Shown here: piece after piece, positions 37,404 through 46,469 of the stretch
How positions within the stretch are numbered: the first letter of the stretch is position 1
Layout of the letters: each line of letters starts with the position of its first letter
Origin: Nocardioides flavescens
GTDB lineage: Bacteria > Actinomycetota > Actinomycetes > Propionibacteriales > Nocardioidaceae
Direction of reading: 5' to 3'
Assembly (NCBI RefSeq): GCF_009823805.1
Contig: NZ_WUEK01000001.1
Coordinates: 206,688-270,687 of the forward strand
Length of the DNA stretch: 64,000 bases
The notes under the pieces: model-generated
What the model was told of the DNA's origin: nothing
The model's database searches: none
What the model saw: the letters and a program-made list of their open reading frames with translations, nothing else
Program-made: the position numbers and the translations under genes

Positions 37404-39110
37404 TCAGCCCGTGACGGCGCCGTGGGCGGCCGACTGGACCATCTTGGCGTACTTGCCGAGGACGCCGCGGGTGTACTTCGGCGGGTTGGGCTCCCAGCCC
37501 TCGCGGCGCGAGGCCCACTCGTCCTCGTCCACGATCTCCACCTCGAGCGAGCGGTTCGAGACGTCGAGGGTGATGGTGTCGCCGTCGCGCAGGAACGCGA
37601 TCGGGCCGCCGTCGACCGCCTCGGGCGCGATGTGGCCGACGCAGAGACCGGTCGTGCCGCCGGAGAAGCGGCCGTCGGTGATGAGCAGGACGTCCTTGCC
37701 CAGCCCGGCGCCCTTGATGGCGCCGGTGATGGCGAGCATCTCGCGCATGCCGGGGCCGCCCTTGGGGCCCTCGTAGCGGATGACGACGACGTCGCCCGCG
37801 CCGATGCGGCCCTGCTCGAGGGCGTCCATCGCGGCGCGCTCGCCGTCGAAGACCCGGGCGGTGCCGGTGAAGACCGACTCGTCGAAGCCGGCCGACTTCA
37901 CGACGGCACCCTCGGGGGCCAGCGAGCCCTTGAGGATGGTGAGGCCGCCGGTGGCGTGGATCGGGCGGTCGAGCGAGCGGATCACGTCGTCGTCGAGCGG
38001 CGGCGGCGCGATGTCGGCGAGGTTCTCGGCCATGGTCTTGCCGGTGACGGTGAGGCAGTCGCCGTGCATGAGGCCGGCGTCGAGCAGCGCCTTCATCACG
38101 ACCGGGATGCCGCCGACCTTGTCGACGTCGTACATGACGTACTTGCCGAACGGCTTGAGGTCGCCGAGGTGCGGCACCTTGTCGCCGACGCGGTTGAAGT
38201 CGTCGAGGGTCAGGTCGACCTCGGCCTCGCGGGCCATGGCCAGCAGGTGGAGGACGGCGTTGGTCGAGCCACCGAGGGCCATGACGACGGTGATGGCGTT
38301 CTCGAACGCCTCCTTCGTCATGATCTGGCGCGCCGTGATGCCCTTGCGCAGCAGGTTGACGACGGCCTCACCGGAGCGGTGGGCGAACCCGTCGCGCCGG
38401 CGGTCGACGGCCGGCGGGGCGGCCGAGCCGGGCAGGCTCATGCCGATCGCCTCGGCGACGGCGGCCATCGTGTTGGCGGTGTACATGCCGCCGCAGGCGC
38501 CCTCGCCCGGGCAGATCGCCTTCTCGACCCGGTCGACCTCCTCGCGGGTGATCTTGCCGGCCAGGCAGGCGCCGACGGCCTCGAAGGCGTCGATGATCGT
38601 GACGTCGCGACCGTCGACCTGTCCGGGCATGATCGAGCCGGCGTAGAGGAAGACGCTCGAGAGGTCGAGGCGCGCGGCGGCCATCATCATCCCGGGCAGC
38701 GACTTGTCACAGCCGGCCAGCAGCACCGAGCCGTCGAGGCGCTCGGCGTTCATCACCGTCTCGACGGAGTCCGCGATGACCTCGCGCGAGACCAGCGAGA
38801 AGTGCATCCCCTCGTGGCCCATCGAGATGCCGTCGGAGACCGAGATCGTGCCGAACTCGAGCGGGTAGCCGCCCGCCGCGTGCACGCCGTTCTTGACCGC
38901 CTGCGCGAGCCGCTGCAGGGAGAGGTTGCAGGGGGTGATCTCGTTCCACGACGACGCGACGCCGATCTGCGGCTTGACCCAGTCGTCGTCGCCCATGCCG
39001 ACCGCCCGCAGCATCCCGCGCGCGGCGGCCTTCTCGAGGCCGTCGGTGACGTCGCGCGAGCGGGGCTTGATGTCGGGCGTGGTGGACTGCTGCGGGGACT
39101 GCTCGGCCAT
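37404..39110 (-). CDS. ilvD: Dihydroxy-acid dehydratase
   Basis: The 568-residue Fe-S enzyme dehydrates 2,3-dihydroxy-acids to 2-keto acids in branched-chain amino-acid synthesis. Cluster cysteines occur in [14 protein letters not shown] and [17 protein letters not shown]. The substrate-loop region [18 protein letters not shown] and the C-terminal acidic [13 protein letters not shown] are typical. It is separate from ilvBNC by about 15 kb. ATG 39110 gives the family-like N-terminus. Repeat family C directly follows the stop and repeat family B directly precedes the gene. Confidence 0.96.
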   Translation of the reverse strand: MAEQSPQQSTTPDIKPRSRDVTDGLEKAAARGMLRAVGMGDDDWVKPQIGVASSWNEITPCNLSLQRLAQAVKNGVHAAGGYPLEFGTISVSDGISMGHEGMHFSLVSREVIADSVETVMNAERLDGSVLLAGCDKSLPGMMMAAARLDLSSVFLYAGSIMPGQVDGRDVTIIDAFEAVGACLAGKITREEVDRVEKAICPGEGACGGMYTANTMAAVAEAIGMSLPGSAAPPAVDRRRDGFAHRSGEAVVNLLRKGITARQIMTKEAFENAITVVMALGGSTNAVLHLLAMAREAEVDLTLDDFNRVGDKVPHLGDLKPFGKYVMYDVDKVGGIPVVMKALLDAGLMHGDCLTVTGKTMAENLADIAPPPLDDDVIRSLDRPIHATGGLTILKGSLAPEGAVVKSAGFDESVFTGTARVFDGERAAMDALEQGRIGAGDVVVIRYEGPKGGPGMREMLAITGAIKGAGLGKDVLLITDGRFSGGTTGLCVGHIAPEAVDGGPIAFLRDGDTITLDVSNRSLEVEIVDEDEWASRREGWEPNPPKYTRGVLGKYAKMVQSAAHGAVTG

Positions 39111-39174
39111 GACAGGGAGCGTACGACGGCCCGCGGGTCGCGCCGCCCGCGGTCTCACCGGCCCGCTGAGCCGA

Positions 39175-39257
39175 GTGGTTTCGAGACGGGACTCCGTCCT
39201 TCCTCAACCACCGTCGCGGTGGTTGAGGAGGTCGTGCAACGACCGTCTCGAAACCAC
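39175..39257. repeat. Palindromic intergenic repeat, family B, copy 2
   Basis: The 83-bp palindrome starts GTGGTTTCGAGACGGGACTC and ends CGACCGTCTCGAAACCAC. Its right arm (39218-39257) differs by only two bases from the reverse complement of the cydDC-internal segment. It lies between the ilvD start and the end of the next minus-strand gene. Confidence 0.85.
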
Positions 39258-39265
39258 GTCCCAGC

Positions 39266-40354
39266 TCACGCCAGCGCCGCGGCCCGCACGCACATCACGT
39301 CGGGCAGGTTGGCGACGACGGGCCGCCAGGAGCTCGCGTCGTCGGTGGAGACCCAGACCGTGCCGTTGCGGGCGCCCACGTAGAGCCCGGCGGCCGGGTG
39401 GGTGTCGGCGCACATCGCGTCGCGCACGACGCCGACCCAGAAGTCGTCGGGGAGGCCGGAGCCGCTCGGCTCCCAGGTCTCGCCGGCGTCGCGCGAACGC
39501 CAGACCCGGGCCTGGCCGCGCGGCGGGTAGCGCCGGTCGCCGCCGTTCAGCGGGAAGACGAAGACGGTGTCGGGCTCGTGGGCGTGCACGACGACGGGGA
39601 AGCCGAAGTCGGCCGGCAGGCCCGCGGCGATCAAGCGCCAGGAGGCGCCGTGGTCGTCGGAGCGGTAGACGCCGCCGTGGTTCTGCAGGAACAGCCGCTC
39701 GGGCCGCGACGGGTGCCGGGCCACCTTGTGCACGCACTGGCCGAACTCGGGGAACTGCTGCCCCTCGGGCAGGAACTCCGCCCGGATGCCGACGTTGCGC
39801 GGCTCCCACGAGGCACCGGCGTCGCGGGTCTGGTAGACCCCGCCGGTCGAGATCGCGACGGTGATCGACGCCGGGTCGCTCGGGTGCGGCAGCACGGTGT
39901 GGAACGCCTGCCCGCCGTACCCCTCGCCCCACTGGGGCCGGTGGGGGTGGTCCCACAGCGCCTGCTCGAGGGCGAAGGTGCGCCCGCCGTCGTCCGAGCG
40001 CCAGACCGCCCCGGGCTCGGTGCCGGCCCACACCGTGTCGGGCTCGAGGCCGGCCACGAGCTGCCAGACGCGCTCGACGCTGGCGCCGGCGTACTCCGGG
40101 AACCGGATGCCGCCGACCTCGCCCTCCGCCCAGGTCGCCCCGAGGTCGTCCGAACGCCGCACGCTCGGCCCGAGCCAGCTCGACGAGGCCCCCGCGAGCA
40201 GGCGCGGCGGGTCGTGGCGGGTGTCGACGAGGCAGGAGTAGACCTCCTCCATGTCGAGGTGCGGGCCGGTGAAGCTCCACTCCTCGCGCGCCTCGTCCGA
40301 GCGGCCGACCCACAGCCCCTTGCGCGTGCCGACCATCAGCACCGTCGTCGTCAT
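39266..40354 (-). CDS. BNR/sialidase-like beta-propeller protein
   Basis: The 362-residue cytosolic protein has repeated Asp-box/BNR motifs (S-x-D-x-G-x-T-W): SVRRSDDLGATWAEG, VWRSDDGGRTFALE, VYQTRDAGASWEP, VYRSDDHGASWRL, VWRSRDAGETWEP and VWVSTDDASSWRP. It is therefore a beta-propeller of the exo-alpha-sialidase/VPS10-like type. There is no signal peptide and no full set of sialidase catalytic residues that I can identify, so a binding role or unknown hydrolase is more likely than a sialidase. ATG 40354 follows GAGGAGGTCGTG, a clear ribosome site. Confidence 0.8.
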   Translation of the reverse strand: MTTTVLMVGTRKGLWVGRSDEAREEWSFTGPHLDMEEVYSCLVDTRHDPPRLLAGASSSWLGPSVRRSDDLGATWAEGEVGGIRFPEYAGASVERVWQLVAGLEPDTVWAGTEPGAVWRSDDGGRTFALEQALWDHPHRPQWGEGYGGQAFHTVLPHPSDPASITVAISTGGVYQTRDAGASWEPRNVGIRAEFLPEGQQFPEFGQCVHKVARHPSRPERLFLQNHGGVYRSDDHGASWRLIAAGLPADFGFPVVVHAHEPDTVFVFPLNGGDRRYPPRGQARVWRSRDAGETWEPSGSGLPDDFWVGVVRDAMCADTHPAAGLYVGARNGTVWVSTDDASSWRPVVANLPDVMCVRAAALA

Positions 40355-40401
40355 CACGACCTCCTCGTCCCGCCGTCCGCACGGCGCACTACGTTGACCC
40401 G

Positions 40402-41283
40402 GTGGCGGCCTCGGAATCATCGTCACCCTCGGGACGGGACCGCGTCTCCCCCGTCTGGCTCGTGCTGGGCGGCATCCTCTCGGTGCAGTTCGGCGCCAGC
40501 ATCGCCAAGACGCTTTTCGACGAGGTCTCGCCCACCACGATCGTCTGGCTGCGCCTGGCCACCAGCACGGTCGTGCTCCTCGCGATCGCGCGTCCGCGGC
40601 TGCGCGGCCGCAGCCGCGAGGACTGGCTGGTCGTCCTCGGGTTCGGGGTCTGCCTGGGCGTGATGAACTGGGCGATCTACCAGGCCTTCGCGCGCATCCC
40701 GCTCGGCATCGCCGTGACGCTGGAGTTCGTCGGTCCCCTCACCCTGGCCGTCCTCGGCTCCCGCCGCCGGCGCGACCTCGTGTGGGTGGTCCTCGCCGGC
40801 CTCGGCGTCGTCCTGCTCGGTCTGCAGCCCGGCGACCTGACCTGGGCCGGCGTGGGCTTCTCGCTGCTCGCCGGCGCGATGTGGGCGGGCTACATCCTGC
40901 TCAGCGCCCGCACCGGCGCCCGCTGGCAGGGCGTCGACGGCCTCGCCGTCGCCAGCCTGGTGGCCGTGCTGCTTCTCAGCCCCCTCACCCTCGGCCGGTA
41001 CGGCGAGCAGCTGCTCGACGTCCGCATCCTCGTCGTCGGTGCGCTGGTGGGGCTGCTCAGCTCGGTGATCCCCTACAGCTTCGAGCTGGTGGCGCTGCGC
41101 TCGCTGAGCCCCGCGACGTTCTCGATCCTGATGAGCCTCGAGCCCGCCGCCGCCGCCCTCGCCGCGCTGCTCGTCGTCGGCGAGCTGCTCGGTCCGGTGC
41201 AGCTGCTCGCGATGGCCTGCGTCGTCGCCGCGAGCATCGGCGCCACCCGCTCCGGGACCCTGCGCGAGCCCGCGCCCGACTGA
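40402..41283 (+). CDS. EamA-family (DMT) transporter, RhtA-like
   Basis: The 293-residue protein has ten hydrophobic segments in two EamA halves (residues 17-140 and 150-285). It shows PTTIVWLRLATSTVVLL, GIAVTLEFVGPLTLAVLGSRR and the second-half ASLVAVLLLSPL and IPYSFELVALRSLSPATFSILMSLEPA. These match the RhtA/YddG amino-acid or metabolite exporters. GTG is the start. It may export an amino acid such as threonine or homoserine; the substrate is not certain. Confidence 0.88.
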   Translation: MAASESSSPSGRDRVSPVWLVLGGILSVQFGASIAKTLFDEVSPTTIVWLRLATSTVVLLAIARPRLRGRSREDWLVVLGFGVCLGVMNWAIYQAFARIPLGIAVTLEFVGPLTLAVLGSRRRRDLVWVVLAGLGVVLLGLQPGDLTWAGVGFSLLAGAMWAGYILLSARTGARWQGVDGLAVASLVAVLLLSPLTLGRYGEQLLDVRILVVGALVGLLSSVIPYSFELVALRSLSPATFSILMSLEPAAAALAALLVVGELLGPVQLLAMACVVAASIGATRSGTLREPAPD

Positions 41284-41400
41284 CGTCTGCGCCCGTCTCA
41301 GGCCCCCAGAGGCCTCTCAGCACTCGCTCAGCGGCTTGTTCACACGTTCTTCACGCGGGGGTGACGACAACCCCGACCTGTCCGACTAGGTTCGGTCCCG

Positions 41401-41709
41401 ATGTCCCCCCTCATCGCCCTCTCCTCCCGGCTCGGCGCCTCGCGCAGGGTCGGGGCGGCCGTGAGCGCTGTCGTCTCACCATTGGTCGCCCCGGCGGTCG
41501 AGCGGGTGCGTGCCTGGCCGGTCGAGTCGCAGCTGCGGGCCCGGCGCAACGCGATGGTCGCGGGCACCGCGCTGGCCGCGCGGCGCGCCGAGCGCGAGGA
41601 CGTCGAGGCGTTCCTCGCGGCGCGGACGCCCGGCGTACGCGCCGACGAGACACCGTCGGTCGCGCCCCACGCCGCCCACCACGCGGCGCACCACGCCGCC
41701 CACCACTGA
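41401..41709 (+). CDS. Small hypothetical protein with a His-rich tail
   Basis: The 102-residue reading frame starts at an ATG with no clear ribosome site and codes for an alanine/arginine-rich helical protein. It ends in four copies of A-HH (AAHHAAHHAAHH), a possible metal-binding tail. Codon usage fits the neighbours. It is not a recognised family and could be spurious, although a promoter-like stretch lies upstream (TTGTTCACACG near 41337-41347). Confidence 0.45.
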   Translation: MSPLIALSSRLGASRRVGAAVSAVVSPLVAPAVERVRAWPVESQLRARRNAMVAGTALAARRAEREDVEAFLAARTPGVRADETPSVAPHAAHHAAHHAAHH

Positions 41710-41780
41710 GGCGAGCGCGACGCCGAACCCGTGACCTGGGTCACCGACCGGGGGCGGGGGCCTCGGGCACACTGGTGCAC

Positions 41781-42698
41781 ATGCGTACCTCGGCCGCACC
41801 GACGTCCGAAGCAGCACCGATCGCCTTCCGCGACGTCCTCTCCGACGACGGCACCCGCCTGACCGCCTGGACCAACGACCCCGACGGCACCATCGAGGGT
41901 CCGACGGTCCTGCTGTGCAACGGCCTCGGCACCAACCCCTGGTGCTGGCCCGCGCTGCTCGACCCCGACTGCGGCGTGCGCGTCGTGTCGTGGAACCACC
42001 GCGGCGTCGGCGGCTCGGACCGCCCCGAGGACCCGGCGCGTTGCGGCATCGTGGAGTTCGTCGAGGACGCGCTGTCGGTGATGGACGCCTACGGCGTGGA
42101 CCAGGCGGTGCTGATCGGCTGGTCGATGGGCGTCAACACCGCCTTCGAGCTGGCCTTCCGCCACCCCGAACGGGTCCGTGGCATCTTCGCCGTCGCCGGC
42201 GTGCCGGGCGACACCTTCTCGACCATGCTCGGCCCGTTCCACCTGCCCCGCCGCGTGACGCGCACCGTCACGACGGCCCTGGCCCGCACCGTGCAGGTCG
42301 CCGGCCGCGCGGTCTCCCCGATCAGCACCCGGCTGCCCATCGGGCCGGTCGCCGTGACCGCGATCAGCCACTCCGGCTTCATGCTGCCCGTCGCCGACCC
42401 CGCGATGACCGCGCGGGCGGTGCAGGAGTTCCTCACCACCCCGCTGGAGTGGTACTTCCACCTCGCGCTCGCCACCGCCAAGCACGGCCGGGTCTCGCTG
42501 TCGCGGCTGCGCGTGCCGGTCACCCTCGTGGGCGGCACCTGGGACGTGCTGGCCGGCGCGCGCGACATGGCGACCGCGGCCGAGCGCATCCCCGACGCCG
42601 TCTACGTCGAGCTGTCCGGCAGCCACTTCCTGCAGATGGAGCAGCCCGAGCGGGTGCACGAACTGCTCCTCGAGCTGATCGCGCGGGCCTCCGCCTGA
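41781..42698 (+). CDS. Alpha/beta-hydrolase
   Basis: The 305-residue protein is a cytosolic alpha/beta-hydrolase with oxyanion region NGLGTNPWCW, NHRGVGGSD, nucleophile elbow IGWSMGVN (Ser at about 115), an acid in GGTWDVLAGA and the histidine in SGSHFLQMEQPERV. It contains a lid insertion (about residues 150-220). Substrate unknown; esterase or lipase-like enzymes share this form. The next gene starts in the stop codon (TGATG), so the two are co-translated. Confidence 0.88.
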   Translation: MRTSAAPTSEAAPIAFRDVLSDDGTRLTAWTNDPDGTIEGPTVLLCNGLGTNPWCWPALLDPDCGVRVVSWNHRGVGGSDRPEDPARCGIVEFVEDALSVMDAYGVDQAVLIGWSMGVNTAFELAFRHPERVRGIFAVAGVPGDTFSTMLGPFHLPRRVTRTVTTALARTVQVAGRAVSPISTRLPIGPVAVTAISHSGFMLPVADPAMTARAVQEFLTTPLEWYFHLALATAKHGRVSLSRLRVPVTLVGGTWDVLAGARDMATAAERIPDAVYVELSGSHFLQMEQPERVHELLLELIARASA

Positions 42699-43849
42699 TG
42701 CGGCGTCCCGCCGTCCTCGCGGTCGGTGCCCTGCTCGCGCTCGCCGCCTGCTCCTCCGGGTCCGGCTCCGAGCCCGACGCAGGTCGCGAGATCGGCGTGA
42801 CCGTCTCGGCCGAGCCCGACGTGGAGCCCACGGCCAGCGCCGGCGCGTCGGGGACGGCGCCGAGGGTGGTCGGCACGATCGCCACGGGTCTCGACGCGCC
42901 CTGGGGACTGGCCTTCCTGCCGGGCGGCGACGCCGTGCTCACCGAGCGTGACACCGCCTCGGTCAAGGTGGTCGCCGCCGGGACCGGTGAGGTGGAGACG
43001 GTCGGCACCGTCGGGGAGGCCGCCCCGCAGGGTGAGGGCGGGCTGCTCGGCGTCGCCGTCTCCCCGTCGTACGACCAGGACGCGACGTTGTACTTCTACG
43101 TCTCCTCCGCGACCGACAACCGCATCGTCACCGCGACGCTGCGCGACGGCCGGCTCGGCCCGACCACGCCGATCCTGACCGGCATCCCGCTGGGCCAGAT
43201 CCACGACGGCGGACGCCTGGCCTTCGGCCCCGACGGCATGCTCTACGCCTCGACCGGTGAGACCGGCCAGCCCGACCTCGCGCAGGACCCGGACAGCCTG
43301 GCCGGCAAGATCCTGCGCATCACGCCCACCGGCGAGCCCGCGCCGGGCAACCCGTCCGGCACGGCGGTGTTCTCGCTCGGCCACCGCAACGTGCAGGGCC
43401 TCGCCTTCGACGGCGACCAGCTGTGGGCCTCGGAGTTCGGGGCGTCCACGAGCGACGAGCTCAACCGCATCGACGCAGGGGCGAACTACGGGTGGCCGGC
43501 GTTCGAGGGCACCGGCGGCACCGCCGACGGCTTCGTCGACCCGCAAGCCACCTGGGACACCGACTCCGCCTCCCCCTCCGGCCTCGCCTACGCCGACGGG
43601 GCGCTCTGGATGGCCGCCCTCAAGGGCAACCGGCTCTGGAAGATCCCGGTCACCTCCTCGTCCGACGGCTCCGGTGCCGACCAGCAGGCCGGCACGCCCG
43701 AGGAGTACCTCGTCGGCGACTACGGCCGCCTGCGCACCGTCGTACCCGCCCCCGACGGGACCCTGTGGGTCACGACCTCCAACCGCGACGGCCGCGGCCG
43801 CCCCGGCCCCGACGACGACCGCATCCTCCAGGTGAGCCCCACCGGCTGA
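42698..43849 (+). CDS. PQQ-type sugar dehydrogenase (GSDH family) lipoprotein
   Basis: The 383-residue protein has a lipoprotein signal ending LAAC (Cys18), a Ser/Thr-rich spacer, and a six-bladed GSDH-type propeller: GLDAPWGLAFLPGGDAVLTERD, GEGGLLGVAVSPSYDQDATLYFY, GQIHDGGRLAFGPDGMLYASTG, GHRNVQGLAFD and GANYGWPAFEG. The blade residues that bind PQQ and Ca2+ in soluble glucose dehydrogenase lie in these motifs. It probably oxidises an aldose outside the cell, if PQQ is available. No PQQ synthesis genes are in view. A tandem-repeat region follows the stop directly. Confidence 0.88.
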   Translation: MRRPAVLAVGALLALAACSSGSGSEPDAGREIGVTVSAEPDVEPTASAGASGTAPRVVGTIATGLDAPWGLAFLPGGDAVLTERDTASVKVVAAGTGEVETVGTVGEAAPQGEGGLLGVAVSPSYDQDATLYFYVSSATDNRIVTATLRDGRLGPTTPILTGIPLGQIHDGGRLAFGPDGMLYASTGETGQPDLAQDPDSLAGKILRITPTGEPAPGNPSGTAVFSLGHRNVQGLAFDGDQLWASEFGASTSDELNRIDAGANYGWPAFEGTGGTADGFVDPQATWDTDSASPSGLAYADGALWMAALKGNRLWKIPVTSSSDGSGADQQAGTPEEYLVGDYGRLRTVVPAPDGTLWVTTSNRDGRGRPGPDDDRILQVSPTG

Positions 43850-44096
43850 CGCCGACCCGGCGCAAAGTGCTGCTCCACGTACGCCGACCCGGCTGAAAGT
43901 GCTGCTCGAAGTACGCCGACCCGGCTCAAATTGCTGCTCCGCGTACGCCGACCCGGCTGCAAGTGCTGCTCCACGCACGTCGACCCGGCTGAAAGTGCCG
44001 TCGGCGGACGACACTTCGCGCCGGGTCGGCGTCGTTCGCACCGCACTTCACGCCGGGTCGGCGTCGCTCAGGCAGCAGTTCGCGCCGGGTCGACGT
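43850..44096. repeat. 32-bp tandem repeats with inverted copies, family D
   Basis: Four near-identical 32-bp units follow the sugar dehydrogenase stop (43850-43881, 43882-43913, 43914-43945, 43946-43977; core CGCCGACCCGGCTGAAAGTG), then a truncated fifth from 43978. Three inverted units follow (around 44012-44031, 44045-44063 and 44072-44095). The whole can fold into a large hairpin between converging genes. The last inverted copy supplies the stop region and final codons of the ECF S-component gene. No spacers of constant length separate the units, so this is not a CRISPR array. Confidence 0.85.
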
Positions 44097-44892
44097 GACC
44101 GCGGACGGTGGCGCGGCGGGCGGCGCGGCGCAGGGTGGTGAGGACGGCGGGGCCGAGGACGGCGATGGCGACGGCGTTGGTGATCGCGCGGCCGGTGTCG
44201 AAGGAGCCGGTCGAGGTGATGAGGGTGAATGCGCCGAAGCGGCGGAGGTTCTCCCACAGCGGGGCGCCGGGATCGAACGACAGCGCGGTCTGCTCGTGTC
44301 CCGGGACGACGATGCCGAGCAGGAACGGCCAGCCGGAGAGGTTCATGAGCAGGCCGTAGAGGTACGCCGCGAGCACGCCGTAGACCACCAGCATGACGAT
44401 CTCGGCGCGGCCGGTGACCCGCCGGGGCAGCAGCCCCGCACCCATCCCGACCCACGCCGAGACGAGCATCTGGAACGGCAGCCACGGCCCGACGCCGGCG
44501 GTCATCAGCGCCGAGGCGAACAGCGACGTCACCCCCAGCACGAAGCCGAACCCGGGGCCGAACACCCGCCCGGCCAGCACCAGCAGGAAGAAGACCAGCT
44601 CGATGCCACCGGTGCCGGCGGAGATGCCGCGCAGGACCGCGATCACCGCGGACAGCACCCCCAGCACCGCGAGCACCCGGGTGTCGAGCCCGCCCTCGCT
44701 GAGCTCGGCGAGCACCACCGCGATCACCACCGGCAGCAGCGCGAGGAACAGGAACGGCGGGTCGATCCGCTCGGTATCGGGCGGCACCCGCAGCAGCAGC
44801 GGCCAGAGGAGCATCATCAGCCCGCCGAGCGAGGCGAGCGCGAGCACCAGCGCGGTGCGCCGGGAGACGGGTACGGCGGCAGGCGTGCTCAC
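44068..44892 (-). CDS. ECF transporter substrate-binding membrane subunit (S component), probably for cobalamin
   Basis: The 274-residue protein has six or seven hydrophobic segments and no ATPase, as in S components. It includes GGIELVFFLLVLAGRVFGPGFGFVLGV and GPWLPFQMLVSAWVGMGAGLLPRR, the latter an S-type helix-1-like pattern also seen in MptA/CbrT-like members. Cobalamin is inferred from the riboswitch-led cluster. GTG 44892 overlaps the EcfA stop by 4 nt (GTGA). Its last nine codons (VDPARTAA and stop) lie in repeat family D, so the C-terminus may have been replaced by repeat sequence. Confidence 0.78.
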   Translation of the reverse strand: MSTPAAVPVSRRTALVLALASLGGLMMLLWPLLLRVPPDTERIDPPFLFLALLPVVIAVVLAELSEGGLDTRVLAVLGVLSAVIAVLRGISAGTGGIELVFFLLVLAGRVFGPGFGFVLGVTSLFASALMTAGVGPWLPFQMLVSAWVGMGAGLLPRRVTGRAEIVMLVVYGVLAAYLYGLLMNLSGWPFLLGIVVPGHEQTALSFDPGAPLWENLRRFGAFTLITSTGSFDTGRAITNAVAIAVLGPAVLTTLRRAARRATVRGHVDPARTAA

Positions 44893-46469
44893 GAGCCACG
44901 TCCCTCGAGCGCGGCGGCGACCTCGTCGACGCGCAGCCACGGCGCCCCGAGCACCTTGGTGACCTGGGGGGCGAAGGCGGGCGACTCGGCGACGACGCGG
45001 CGGGCCGGTCCGCGGGAGACGACCTCTCCGTCGGCGAGCACGACGACCTCGTCGGCGGCCTGGGCGACGAACTCGACGTCGTGGGTCGAGACGACGACGG
45101 TGCGCCCGTCGGTGGCGAGGCGGCGCAGGGTCCGGGCCAGCGCCGCCTTGGCGCCGTAGTCGAGACCGCGCGTCGGCTCGTCGAGCAGCAGGACCGGCGG
45201 GTCGCCGGCCAGCACGAGCGCGAGCGCGAGGGCCAGGCGCTGACCCTCGGAGAGGTCGCGCGGGTGCCGGTCGCCGGGGATGCCCGGCACCAGCTCGTCG
45301 AGCAGCCCGCGAGTGCGGGGGCCGCCTGCCGCGCACTCCTCGTCGACGGTCTCGAGGTAGAGCAGGTCACCGGCCTGCTGCGGCAGCAGTCCGACCAGCG
45401 AGCGCCGGCCACCCGCCTTGAGGTCGGCCGGGTCGGAGCCGGAGGGCGCCACCCTCACCGACCCGGCCTGGCGCGGCCCGGACCCCTGCACCGCCCACAG
45501 CAGCGACGACTTCCCCGCGCCGTTGCGCCCCATGAGGGCCGTGACCCGCCCGGCCCCGAGCGGCAGCGACACCTCGCGCACCGCGACGGTGCGCCCGTGG
45601 ACCACCGAGAGGCGGCGTACGTCGACACCGGGCGCAGGGTCGACAGACACGGCCTCAGCAGGCGGGACGAGGTCGAGTGCCCGTGCCCGACGACGCGCCT
45701 CGCGCACGCTGAGCGGCAGCGGCGACCAGCCGGCCGCGCGGCCGAGCTCGACGAGCGGCGGCACGACAGGCGAGGTCTCCAGCAGGTCGGCCGGCTCCCC
45801 CACCTGGACGCGGCCGTCGGCGCCGAGCAGCACCATCCGGTCGGCGAACGGCACGACCCTTTCGAGGCGGTGCTCGGCGAGCAGCACCGTCACGCCGAGG
45901 TCGTGGACGAGGCGGGTGAGCGTCGCCAGGACGTCCTCGGCGGCGGTCGGGTCGAGCGCGGAGGTGGGCTCGTCGAGCACGAGCAGTCGCGGGTGCATGG
46001 TGAGGACCGCGCCGATGGCGACGCGCTGCTGCTGCCCGCCCGAGAGCGTGCGCAGGTCGCGGCCGCGGAGGTCGGCGATGCCGAGCAGGTCGAGGGTCTC
46101 CTCGACGCGGCGGCGCATCGTCTCGGGCGGCAGGCCGAGCTGCTCCATGCCGTAGGCGAGCTCCTCCTCGACCGTGTCGGTGACGAACCCCGCGAGCGGG
46201 TCCTGGCCGACGTAGCCGACGGCGTGGGCGCGCTCGCGCGGCGCCGCGTGCACGACGCTGACGTCGTCGAGGAGCACGTCGCCGACCAGGGTCCCCCCGG
46301 AGAAGCGCGGCACCAGGCCCGTCACGACCCCGAGCAGCGTCGACTTGCCGGAGCCGGTCGGGCCCGAGACGAGCACGAGCTCGCCGTCGGCGAGGTCGAG
46401 GTCGACGTCGCGCAGGACGGGTGTGCCGTCGTAGTCGACGCTGACACCCCGCAGCTCGAGCAGGCTCAT
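44889..46469 (-). CDS. Fused EcfA-EcfA' ATPase of an ECF transporter
   Basis: The 526-residue chain carries two ECF ATPase domains. The first has Walker A GPTGSGKST (about residues 36-44), signature LSGGQQQRV and LVLDEPTSALDP. The second, from about residue 290, has GRNGAGKSS, signature LSEGQRLAL and LLDEPTRGLD. Each has the ECF-specific motif region near the switch. It drives uptake with EcfT and the S component. Usually EcfA and EcfA' are two proteins; fused forms occur. It starts 1 nt inside the EcfT stop (ATGA overlap) and ends overlapping the S component. Confidence 0.9.
   Translation of the reverse strand: MSLLELRGVSVDYDGTPVLRDVDLDLADGELVLVSGPTGSGKSTLLGVVTGLVPRFSGGTLVGDVLLDDVSVVHAAPRERAHAVGYVGQDPLAGFVTDTVEEELAYGMEQLGLPPETMRRRVEETLDLLGIADLRGRDLRTLSGGQQQRVAIGAVLTMHPRLLVLDEPTSALDPTAAEDVLATLTRLVHDLGVTVLLAEHRLERVVPFADRMVLLGADGRVQVGEPADLLETSPVVPPLVELGRAAGWSPLPLSVREARRRARALDLVPPAEAVSVDPAPGVDVRRLSVVHGRTVAVREVSLPLGAGRVTALMGRNGAGKSSLLWAVQGSGPRQAGSVRVAPSGSDPADLKAGGRRSLVGLLPQQAGDLLYLETVDEECAAGGPRTRGLLDELVPGIPGDRHPRDLSEGQRLALALALVLAGDPPVLLLDEPTRGLDYGAKAALARTLRRLATDGRTVVVSTHDVEFVAQAADEVVVLADGEVVSRGPARRVVAESPAFAPQVTKVLGAPWLRVDEVAAALEGRGS

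Noticed and set aside
36936..39383. Long open frame opposite ilvD
   Set aside because: It is an 815-codon shadow on the other strand. Its composition is Asp/Ala/Arg/His-rich, as expected from the complement of GC-rich codons, and ilvD is unmistakable.
39266..40354. Exo-alpha-sialidase call
   Set aside because: Only Asp-box repeats are evident, without a signal peptide or a recognisable catalytic arginine triad.
43850..44096. CRISPR-like repeat array
   Set aside because: Units are contiguous 32-mers without spacers, and some are inverted. No cas genes are near.
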